Positions 1 to 6,329 of a stretch of 41,008 nucleotides of DNA are shown here, one piece after another. Each line of letters opens with the position of its first letter. Position 1 is the stretch's first letter. A program made the position numbers and the translations under genes. The notes below the pieces were generated by a model that did no database searches, was not told where the DNA came from, and saw only the letters and a program-made list of their open reading frames with translations. The DNA is from an uncultured Clostridia bacterium (lineage in GTDB: Bacteria; Bacillota; Clostridia; Oscillospirales; Ruminococcaceae), in the NCBI GenBank assembly GCA_947072265.1, contig CAMTHN010000001.1, positions 1-41,008 of the forward strand, written 5' to 3'.

Positions 1-7
1 ATATATA

Positions 8-36
8 TTGATATTGGTTATATAATATGTGATAAT
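8..36 (+). promoter_or_regulatory. Putative sigma-A promoter for the Nudix-zapA-dut operon
   Basis: TTGATA (8-13) and GATAAT (31-36) are separated by 17 bases, close to the housekeeping consensus. The predicted transcript would start near 43, upstream of the AAAAGGGG ribosome binding site at 63-70. The surrounding sequence is very A+T rich, so chance matches are easy. Confidence 0.45.
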
Positions 37-57
37 ATAGTTAAGCATAACTATATT
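34..57. repeat. Short inverted repeat overlapping the -10 region
   Basis: AATATAGTTA (34-43) is the exact reverse complement of TAACTATATT (48-57), leaving a 4-base loop. It overlaps the putative -10 box and start site of the first operon. It could be an operator, or the end of a terminator for a gene left of the window. A clear T-tract is missing. Confidence 0.4.
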
Positions 58-80
58 TAATTAAAAGGGGTGTTTACAGG

Positions 81-611
81 GTGGATTTAAGAGAAAAAAA
101 GATTGAAGAAAAAAATATTTATAAAGGTTATTTTTTAAATTTAAATATTGATACTGTCCAACTTCCAAATGGAAAAATATCAACAAGAGAATATTTTAAA
201 CATCCAGGAGCAGTTTGTATACTTCCTATAGCATCAAATGGAGATATTATTATGGTTAATCAATATAGATATCCTATGGGTTGTTGTGTTTTGGAGCTTC
301 CTGCAGGGAAGTTAGAAAAAGATGAAGATAAAGTGGATGCTAGTATCAGAGAACTTTTAGAAGAAACAGGATATGAATCTAGTTGTTTAGAATATATGGG
401 AGAATATTATCCAGCACCCGCTTATGTAGATGAAATTATATATCTGTATAAAGCTACAGATTTATTATATAAAGGACAAAAACTTGATGATGATGAATTT
501 TTAAAAGTGGAACAATATTCTTTAAAAGATATTAAAAAACTTTTATTTGATGGATCTATAAAAGATGGAAAAACACAAGCTTGTTTGTATAGATATTTAT
601 TAGAAAATTAA
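81..611 (+). CDS. Nudix hydrolase, ADP-ribose pyrophosphatase type
   Basis: This 176-residue protein probably hydrolyses ADP-ribose or a related nucleoside diphosphate sugar in the cytoplasm. The complete Nudix signature GX5EX7REUXEEXGU is visible at residues 76-98 (G76, E82, R90-E91, E94-E95, G97), preceded by the ELPAGK stretch typical of the ADP-ribose pyrophosphatase (NudF/YffH) branch. The start is GTG at 81, with AAAAGGGG (63-70) as ribosome binding site. It lies 17 bases before zapA and appears to be the first gene of an operon with zapA and dut. The exact substrate cannot be told from sequence. Confidence 0.9.
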   Translation: MDLREKKIEEKNIYKGYFLNLNIDTVQLPNGKISTREYFKHPGAVCILPIASNGDIIMVNQYRYPMGCCVLELPAGKLEKDEDKVDASIRELLEETGYESSCLEYMGEYYPAPAYVDEIIYLYKATDLLYKGQKLDDDEFLKVEQYSLKDIKKLLFDGSIKDGKTQACLYRYLLEN

Positions 612-628
612 TGTGAAGGAGAATAAAA

Positions 629-901
629 ATGTCTTTAAAAAAAGTTGATGTAACCATATGTGGAAAATCTTATACTTTGCAAACTAAAGAAAATCCTTCT
701 TATTATATTGATTTAGCACAGATGATAGATAAAAAGATAAGCGAACTCATGGATCAAAATAAAAGTTTATCTATGGCATCTGCATCTGTTTTGGTATCTC
801 TCAGTCTATTAGAAGAAAATATGAAGGTATCAAGAGATATAGATATAATTTTATCAGATTATAATTATTTAAAAGATAAGATGAATAATAAAGAGAATTA
901 G
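629..901 (+). CDS. zapA: Cell division protein ZapA
   Basis: This small 90-residue protein matches the ZapA family, which binds and bundles FtsZ and stabilises the division ring. It shows the family pattern: an N-terminal strand region (VDVTICGKSYTL), then an alpha-helical half rich in Leu, Ser and Glu (residues 50-88) that forms the dimerising coiled coil. The ribosome binding site GAAGGAG (614-620) precedes ATG at 629. It lies between the Nudix gene and dut and is probably cotranscribed with both. ZapA sequences are weakly conserved, so the call rests on length, pattern and context. Confidence 0.78.
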   Translation: MSLKKVDVTICGKSYTLQTKENPSYYIDLAQMIDKKISELMDQNKSLSMASASVLVSLSLLEENMKVSRDIDIILSDYNYLKDKMNNKEN

Positions 902-918
902 AAAAAGGGGAAATTGGC

Positions 919-1359
919 ATGAAAATAATGAATATAAAATTATTGTCAACTTCTGCATCTATCCCGACAAGGGCGACAGAAGGAAGCGCAGGATATGATT
1001 TGTATGCTGATGTTAAAAAAGATATAGTAATTGAAGTTGGAGAGAAATATACTATACCCACCGGGGTTGCTATTGATATTGGAAATAGCGGGTATGTATG
1101 CTTGATTTATCCACGAAGCGGGTTGGCAATAAACAAAGGGGTTTCTTTATCTAATAGTGTAGGTGTTGTTGATAGCGATTATAGAGGTGAGATTAAAGTT
1201 TGTTTGAAAAATGATGGAAAAGAAAAATTTATTATAAAAAATGGTGATAGAATAGCACAAATGGTTATAACTCCTATTGAAACTCCAGAATTAAAGCTAG
1301 TTGAAAATTTAGAAAAAACTATTCGAGGAAAAGGTGGATTTGGTTCTACAGGAGTGTAA
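919..1359 (+). CDS. dut: Deoxyuridine 5'-triphosphate nucleotidohydrolase (dUTPase)
   Basis: This 146-residue trimeric dUTPase converts dUTP to dUMP and pyrophosphate, keeping uracil out of DNA and supplying thymidylate synthesis. All five family motifs are visible in order: SAGYDL, PRSGLA, GVVDSDYRGE, GDRIAQMVI and the C-terminal RGKGGFGSTG arm that closes over the active site. AAAGGGGAA (904-912) precedes ATG 919; an ATG at 928 is a less likely alternative. It is the last gene of the first operon. A weak inverted repeat follows its stop at 1364-1379. Confidence 0.96.
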   Translation: MKIMNIKLLSTSASIPTRATEGSAGYDLYADVKKDIVIEVGEKYTIPTGVAIDIGNSGYVCLIYPRSGLAINKGVSLSNSVGVVDSDYRGEIKVCLKNDGKEKFIIKNGDRIAQMVITPIETPELKLVENLEKTIRGKGGFGSTGV

Positions 1360-1363
1360 TAAT

Positions 1364-1379
1364 TTTGGTTTTGACCAAA
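1364..1379. repeat. Inverted repeat over the -35 box of the minD-like promoter
   Basis: TTTGGT (1364-1369) and ACCAAA (1374-1379) are reverse complements with a 4-base spacer. They straddle the -35 box of the following promoter. The repeat could be an operator or a weak end to the dut transcript. Six-base arms give little statistical weight. Confidence 0.35.
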
Positions 1380-1399
1380 TATTTAAATCATGGTAAAAT
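1371..1399 (+). promoter_or_regulatory. Extended -10 promoter for the minD-like/mgsA-like pair
   Basis: TTGACC (1371-1376), a 17-base spacer and TGGTAAAAT (TG extension at 1391-1392, -10 box 1394-1399) form a near-consensus sigma-A promoter. Transcription would start near 1406, directly before the ribosome binding site AGGTGG (1407-1412). This excludes the in-frame ATG at 1390 as the translation start. Confidence 0.65.
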
Positions 1400-1416
1400 A
1401 TATATTAGGTGGTTTT

Positions 1417-2157
1417 ATGGAAAAAATTATAACTATTTGTTCAGGAAGAAGTGGGACAGGAAAAACAACTTGTGCTTTAGGCATAGGTGGATTTTTTTCT
1501 AATATTAAAAAGAAAGTTTTAATTATAGAATTTTCATTGTCTAATACAGGATTAGATATATGTTTAGCTTCACAAAATAAAGTTGTTTTCAATATAGGTG
1601 ATATTTTTTTGAATAATTGTAATATAAATCAAGCGATAATTACAAGTGATCAGGATGAAAATATTAGTTTTATATCTGGTGCAAATAATATTTATAAAGA
1701 TATAGATCATACAAAATATAAATTTTTTTTAGAATCTGTAAAGAGTTTAGATAAGTTTGATTATATTATTATTGATTTTTCTTTGCAGGATATAGAAATT
1801 CTTTCTTATATATTGGATATATCTAATTTAAATTTATTTATAACTAGTTGTGATAGTATATCTATTCGTGAAAATAGTCGACTTATTTCTCATTTAAAAG
1901 AAATAAAAGAAATAAAAGCAAGACTTATTATAAACAAGGTTGAAAAAAGAATATTAAAATTAGAACAAATATTTGATCTTGATTTTATAATAGATACTAT
2001 CTGTTTACAATTAATAGGTGTTTTATCTTATAGAAAAAATATTTCTATAACCGCTATAAATAAACAAATCTTAGATAAAGATAAATTGGCTTTAAAAATT
2101 TTTGATAATATAGGTAGAAGAATATTAGGAGATGACATACCTTTAAAAATAATATAA
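1417..2157 (+). CDS. MinD/ParA-family ATPase homologue with degenerate active site
   Basis: This 246-residue protein has the fold pattern of MinD, the membrane ATPase that places the division septum. Compared with remembered E. coli MinD without gaps, the P-loop GRSGTGKT (residues 10-17) keeps K16. The signature lysine K11 is replaced by Arg, D38 by Glu and the hydrolysis-linked D40 by Ser. A Walker B-like DYIIID is present near residue 120. The C-terminal segment (IFDNIGRRILG) could be an amphipathic membrane helix. I start at ATG 1417 because AGGTGG lies 4 bases upstream and the ATG at 1390 precedes the predicted transcript start. It is followed closely by an mgsA-like gene. No minC is present in the window. 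Whether it still binds or hydrolyses ATP is uncertain. Confidence 0.75.
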   Translation: MEKIITICSGRSGTGKTTCALGIGGFFSNIKKKVLIIEFSLSNTGLDICLASQNKVVFNIGDIFLNNCNINQAIITSDQDENISFISGANNIYKDIDHTKYKFFLESVKSLDKFDYIIIDFSLQDIEILSYILDISNLNLFITSCDSISIRENSRLISHLKEIKEIKARLIINKVEKRILKLEQIFDLDFIIDTICLQLIGVLSYRKNISITAINKQILDKDKLALKIFDNIGRRILGDDIPLKII

Positions 2158-2169
2158 AGGTGGTATAAA

Positions 2170-2571
2170 GTGAATATAGGAATAATTGCACATGATTCTA
2201 AAAAAGAACTTATGGTTCAATTTTGCATTGCTTATTGTGGAGTTTTGAATAGGCATAGTATATGTACAACATCTAGCATGGGGAAGCTTATTTCTGAGGC
2301 TACAGGATTACATATAGAAACTGCATTATCAGATGTAGACAGAGGTGAAGATCAAATTGCATCTAGAATAGCCTATAATGAAATAGACCTACTTTTATTT
2401 TTTAGAGACACTATTTCACCAATCATGAATAATGAGACAGATGCAAATCTATTAAGACTATGTGATATACATAATATACCTGTTGCTACTAATATTGCTA
2501 CAGGAGAGGTTTTAATTCATGGTTTGGAAAGAGGAGATTTAGACTGGAGAAACATTGTTAAATCTTCTTGA
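2170..2571 (+). CDS. mgsA: Methylglyoxal synthase homologue with altered active site
   Basis: This 133-residue protein aligns along its length with methylglyoxal synthase, which turns dihydroxyacetone phosphate into methylglyoxal and phosphate. AHDSKK (7-12), ISEATGL, FFRD (77-80), LLRLCD and IPVATNIAT are conserved. By eye against E. coli MgsA, the catalytic D71 aligns with E60, H98 with N87, D101 with T90, and the phosphate-binding GTTG with SSMG. Catalysis is therefore doubtful, although the fold should be kept. The start is GTG 2170 with AAAGGTGG just upstream. It is 12 bases after the minD-like gene and shares its promoter. The gene family is clear; enzymatic activity is not. Confidence 0.82.
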   Translation: MNIGIIAHDSKKELMVQFCIAYCGVLNRHSICTTSSMGKLISEATGLHIETALSDVDRGEDQIASRIAYNEIDLLLFFRDTISPIMNNETDANLLRLCDIHNIPVATNIATGEVLIHGLERGDLDWRNIVKSS

Positions 2572-2584
2572 AAAAAATCATATA

Positions 2585-2635
2585 TATTTATATAAACCTC
2601 CTTCTATTAATTAGAGAAGGAGGTTTATATAAATA
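2585..2635 (+). terminator. Long perfect hairpin between mgsA-like gene and hisS
   Basis: A 21-base arm (2585-2605) and its exact reverse complement (2615-2635) enclose a 9-base loop. The stem has a GC core (ACCTCCTTCT/AGAAGGAGGT), but the following T-tract is weak (only TTTATAT within the arm). The right arm carries AAGGAGGT, a full Shine-Dalgarno sequence, which would be hidden when folded. It probably terminates or attenuates transcription from the upstream pair. Confidence 0.6.
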
Positions 2636-2671
2636 AGAAGTGATATTATATAGATAGAAGGAAAATCATAA

Positions 2672-3931
2672 ATGAGTTTAATAAGTAAAATATTACGAGG
2701 AACCAAAGATATTCTTCCAGAAAAGACAGAGGAATGGAGACGGGTTAAAGATATTATATATAAAATATTTTTAGATGGAGGATATCAAGAGATAATTACC
2801 CCCACTATAGAAGGAACAGGATTGTTTAAAAGAAATAAAGATGATACTAGTGATATTGTTCAAAAAGAAATGTATACCTTTATAGATAAGGGTAATAGGG
2901 ATATTAGCCTTAAACCAGAAGGAACAGCAAGTGTTGTTAGAAGTGTTGTGGAAACAGGACTTATAAACAATAGTCTTCCTTTAAAGCTATTTTATTTTAC
3001 TCAATGTTTTAGGTATGAAAAACCACAACAAGGAAGATATAGAGAGTTTTATCAATTTGGAGCAGAATTATTTGGATCAGAATCATTTTTAGCAGAATTA
3101 GATATTATATATTATATAGATAAATTGTTTAGAAAATTAAAATTAGAAAATATTTATCTAGAGATAAACTCTATAGGGTGTGATGAATGCAGACCAATTT
3201 ATGCTGATCTTCTTAAAGAATACATAAACAAAGAGGATAATTTTTGTGTAACTTGTAAAACGAGATGTGAAGCGAATCCTCTTAGAAGTTTTGATTGTAA
3301 AAATCCTGTATGTAAAGAACTTTTAAACCAAGCTCCATCTATAAATAATCATATATGTGAGAGTTGTAAAAATCATGATGAAGATTTAAAGCGGGCTTTA
3401 GATGGGCTAAATATTAGTTATATATCTAATCCAAAGATTGTTAGGGGCCTAGATTATTATAACAAAACAGTATTTGAATTTACTTCTAGAGAGATAGGGT
3501 CACAAGGTGCTATTTGTGGGGGTGGCCGGTATGACAAACTTGTTTCTGAAATTGGTGGAAAACAAACCCCTGCAGTTGGATTTGGGATAGGATTTGAAAG
3601 ACTTATTATGATTATAGAAAATCAAAATAAGCAGGCTAAACTATCTGAAAAAGTTGATATATATATAGCTAATATAGAAAAATCTACATTTGAGACAACC
3701 ATTAAAATATTTAAAAAGTTAGATGATGATGGTTTTAAAGTTTTATTTGATATTATGGGAAGAAGTCTTAAATCGCAGTTTAAATATGCTGATAAAATTT
3801 GTGCAAAAAAAGTTTTAATAATAGGTAAACAAGAGATAGAAAAAGGAATATTTTTATTAAAAAATATGGAAACATCTAGCCAAGAAGAATTTATAATAAA
3901 CGATTTTTTAGAAGGAAAAACTATAATATAA
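2672..3931 (+). CDS. hisS: Histidyl-tRNA synthetase
   Basis: This 419-residue class II synthetase charges tRNA-His. Motif 2 is visible as FRYEKPQQGRYREFYQFG, the histidine-specific loops as RGLDYYNKTVFEF and GGGRYDKL, and the substrate-binding KPEGTASVVR near residue 90. A cysteine-rich insertion (CDEC, CVTC, CESC, residues about 170-240) is normal for many bacterial HisRS. The anticodon-binding domain is at the C-terminus. GAAGGAAA (2657-2664) precedes ATG 2672. No T-box leader is seen. It lies 36 bases after a long hairpin and has no obvious promoter of its own. Confidence 0.97.
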   Translation: MSLISKILRGTKDILPEKTEEWRRVKDIIYKIFLDGGYQEIITPTIEGTGLFKRNKDDTSDIVQKEMYTFIDKGNRDISLKPEGTASVVRSVVETGLINNSLPLKLFYFTQCFRYEKPQQGRYREFYQFGAELFGSESFLAELDIIYYIDKLFRKLKLENIYLEINSIGCDECRPIYADLLKEYINKEDNFCVTCKTRCEANPLRSFDCKNPVCKELLNQAPSINNHICESCKNHDEDLKRALDGLNISYISNPKIVRGLDYYNKTVFEFTSREIGSQGAICGGGRYDKLVSEIGGKQTPAVGFGIGFERLIMIIENQNKQAKLSEKVDIYIANIEKSTFETTIKIFKKLDDDGFKVLFDIMGRSLKSQFKYADKICAKKVLIIGKQEIEKGIFLLKNMETSSQEEFIINDFLEGKTII

Positions 3932-3956
3932 ATTAAAAAACATAAGGAGAATTATT

Positions 3957-5189
3957 ATGAATAGAATTAAACTAAGAAAATATGCAGAGCTTGCTGTTAA
4001 AATTGGAGCTAACGTTCAAAAAGGTCAACTTGTTATGATAAACTGCCCTGTAAATAATAGTGAATTTGGAAGAATGATAGCTGAAGAAAGTTTTAAAGTT
4101 GGGGCAAAAGATGTAACAATTTTATGGAATGATGAAGATTTTTCAAAAATTCGTCTTGAAAATGGAGAGCTTGATATATTTGAAGTTGTCCCACAATATA
4201 ATATTGATACAAGAAAATATTTTGTGGAAAACAATGCCGCTATAATTAGTGTTTCTTCTTTAAATCCTGAGATATATTTAGGTGTTGATTCAGAAAAGAT
4301 AAAAACATTAACGATAGCCAATAATAAAAGTTTTGAATTTTTTTCTAATGCAATTTCTAGAAATAAGCTTAGATGGACAATTGTGGCTGCTTCTAACAAA
4401 GAGTGGGCGAAAAAAGTTTTTCCAGATATATCAGAAGATGAGGCAGAAGAAAAATTATGGGAATATATATTTAAAGGTACAAGAGTTTCGGAGGAAGATC
4501 CTATACAAAATTGGGAAGATCATAAAAAACATCTAAGCAAAAAGGTTTCGTACTTAAATAAACTACAATTTAAAAGTTTAAAATATAAAAATAGCTTAGG
4601 AACAGATATAAAAGTTGAACTTGTTAAAAATCATCTATGGGTTGGTGGAAGTTCTAAAGATATAGTTGATAATTTAGAATTTAGTCCTAATATACCGTCT
4701 GAAGAAGTTTTTACTATGCCAAACAAAAATGGAACAGATGGAATTGTATATTCGGCACTACCATTAATATATCAAGGCAATATTATAGATGATTTTTATT
4801 TAAAATTTAAAGATGGTCTAGTTGTTGATTTTGGGGCAAAAAAAGGGTATGAAAGTTTAAAAGATTTATTGGGTATAGATGAAGGGGCAAAAAGATTAGG
4901 AGAGGTTGCTTTAGTTCCTTATGGATCTCCAATTTCAGATATGAATACTTTATTTTATAATACATTATATGATGAAAATGCGTCTTGCCATTTTGCAGTT
5001 GGTAGAGCATATGGAACAAATATCCAAAATTTTGAAACTATGTCTAAAGGTCAGAAAGATAAAAATGGTGTTAATACATCTCTAACACATGTGGATTTTA
5101 TGATAGGTACAAAAGATTTAACTATAATAGGAGAGCTGGGAGATGGAACAGAAATTATTGTTTTTGAAGATGGTGGTTGGAAAGAATAG
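3957..5189 (+). CDS. ampS: M29-family (AmpS/PepS) aminopeptidase
   Basis: This 410-residue cytoplasmic metallo-aminopeptidase probably removes N-terminal residues from peptides during turnover. The start RKYAELAVKIGANVQKGQ is characteristic of family M29. Candidate metal ligands are the Glu in EEVFTMP (about 250), the Glu in GEVALVP (about 318), the His in ASCHFAVG (about 347), a following Tyr in GRAYGT, and the HVD pair near residue 380. Length is usual for the family. AAGGAGAA precedes ATG 3957. It sits between hisS and a glycosyltransferase gene, closely spaced, so an operon is likely. Confidence 0.9.
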   Translation: MNRIKLRKYAELAVKIGANVQKGQLVMINCPVNNSEFGRMIAEESFKVGAKDVTILWNDEDFSKIRLENGELDIFEVVPQYNIDTRKYFVENNAAIISVSSLNPEIYLGVDSEKIKTLTIANNKSFEFFSNAISRNKLRWTIVAASNKEWAKKVFPDISEDEAEEKLWEYIFKGTRVSEEDPIQNWEDHKKHLSKKVSYLNKLQFKSLKYKNSLGTDIKVELVKNHLWVGGSSKDIVDNLEFSPNIPSEEVFTMPNKNGTDGIVYSALPLIYQGNIIDDFYLKFKDGLVVDFGAKKGYESLKDLLGIDEGAKRLGEVALVPYGSPISDMNTLFYNTLYDENASCHFAVGRAYGTNIQNFETMSKGQKDKNGVNTSLTHVDFMIGTKDLTIIGELGDGTEIIVFEDGGWKE

Positions 5190-5203
5190 AGAGGTGTTTA
5201 TTT

Positions 5204-6304
5204 ATGAGGAATTATAAAATTTGCGTATATGCTATATGCAAAAATGAAAGCAAATTCATAGATAGATGGGTAGATTCTGTAGGGGAAGCCGACAAGATAT
5301 TTGTGTTTGATACTGGTTCTACAGATGATAGTGTCAAAAAACTGCTTGATAGAGGTGTTGTTGTAAAACAAGAATTTTTAGATCCTTTTTATTTTGATCA
5401 GGCAAGAAACAAAGCACTAGAAATGGTGGATGATGATACTGATATATGTGTTTGTTTAGATTTGGATGAAGTTTTTGAAAAAGGCTGGAGAAATCTAGTG
5501 GAAAAGAGTTGGACTCCAGAAACGGTTGTAGGTAGATATAAATTTGTTTCACATTTTTTTGAAGACGGAAGAGAAAATAGAACTTTTTTAAATGAAAAGA
5601 TTCATATAAGAGAAGATTTTGTTTGGGAATATCCAATACATGAGTGTTTGATTTATAAAGGAAAGTCTAAAAAAGTTCGTACTATGCTTGAAGGAGTTTT
5701 TTTAGGACACTATCCAGATACTACAAAATCGAGAGATTTTTATCTAGGAATTATGGAGGATAGAGTTAAATGCGAACCTCAGGATTCAAGAACAAAATAC
5801 AAATTAGCAAAAGAATATTTTGTTAGAAGAGAATGGGAAAAATGCATAAAAGTTTCTAAAGAATATTTAGAGATGCCAACAAGCACCTATGATAATCAAA
5901 GGGGATCTGCTATGAGATCTATGGCTTCTTCGTATAAAGTTTTAGGAGATATCCAAAGTGCAATATATTGGAGCGGTATTGCATGTTTAGAAACACCATT
6001 GTTGCGAGAGCCTTTTTTAGATTCTGCAAAGCTTTGGTTTTATCAAAAAAAAGATATTGCAAAATCAGAATATTATATTGATAAGGCTTTAGATATAAAT
6101 TTTAGAGGACAGAATTATTTCCTTGCAGAAGGTTCGTCTTGGGGGTATTATATATACCAACTTGGGGCTAGTATAAAATATAGGTTAAAAAAATATCAGA
6201 GGGCATATGAACTTATATTGATTGCAAAAGATATGAACCCAGATGATGAAAAGATAAAAACTTCGTATGATCTTATAAAAGATAAGGCTACAAAATATTA
6301 TTAA
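5204..6304 (+). CDS. Family 2 glycosyltransferase with C-terminal TPR-like region
   Basis: This 366-residue protein has an N-terminal GT-A domain: ICVYAICKNES at the start, the FDTGSTDDS nucleotide-binding turn (residues about 34-43) and CLDLDE (about 84-89), which supplies the Asp-x-Asp metal site. The C-terminal half is helical and repetitive (KYKLAKEYF, WEKCIKVSKEYLE, YQRAYELILIAKDMNP), like tetratricopeptide repeats. It lacks a signal peptide or membrane segment, so it is probably cytoplasmic; donor and acceptor are unknown. A TTG at 5177 would overlap the previous gene; ATG 5204 is preferred because GAGGTG (5191-5196) is 7 bases upstream. Its place between an aminopeptidase and aspS gives no functional hint. 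Confidence 0.82.
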   Translation: MRNYKICVYAICKNESKFIDRWVDSVGEADKIFVFDTGSTDDSVKKLLDRGVVVKQEFLDPFYFDQARNKALEMVDDDTDICVCLDLDEVFEKGWRNLVEKSWTPETVVGRYKFVSHFFEDGRENRTFLNEKIHIREDFVWEYPIHECLIYKGKSKKVRTMLEGVFLGHYPDTTKSRDFYLGIMEDRVKCEPQDSRTKYKLAKEYFVRREWEKCIKVSKEYLEMPTSTYDNQRGSAMRSMASSYKVLGDIQSAIYWSGIACLETPLLREPFLDSAKLWFYQKKDIAKSEYYIDKALDINFRGQNYFLAEGSSWGYYIYQLGASIKYRLKKYQRAYELILIAKDMNPDDEKIKTSYDLIKDKATKYY

Positions 6305-6329
6305 AAATAGGTTAATAGGAGAAGTAAAT

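Noticed and set aside
1390..1416. ATG 1390 as start of the minD-like gene
   Set aside because: It lies within the predicted promoter, upstream of the likely transcript start, and has no ribosome binding site; ATG 1417 has AGGTGG and places the P-loop at the family position.
2572..2671. T-box riboswitch before hisS
   Set aside because: The region is only about 100 bases and lacks the T-box core (AGGGTGGNACCGCG); only a simple hairpin is present.
5177..5203. TTG 5177 as start of the glycosyltransferase
   Set aside because: It would overlap the aminopeptidase gene and lacks a binding site; ATG 5204 is 7 bases after GAGGTG.
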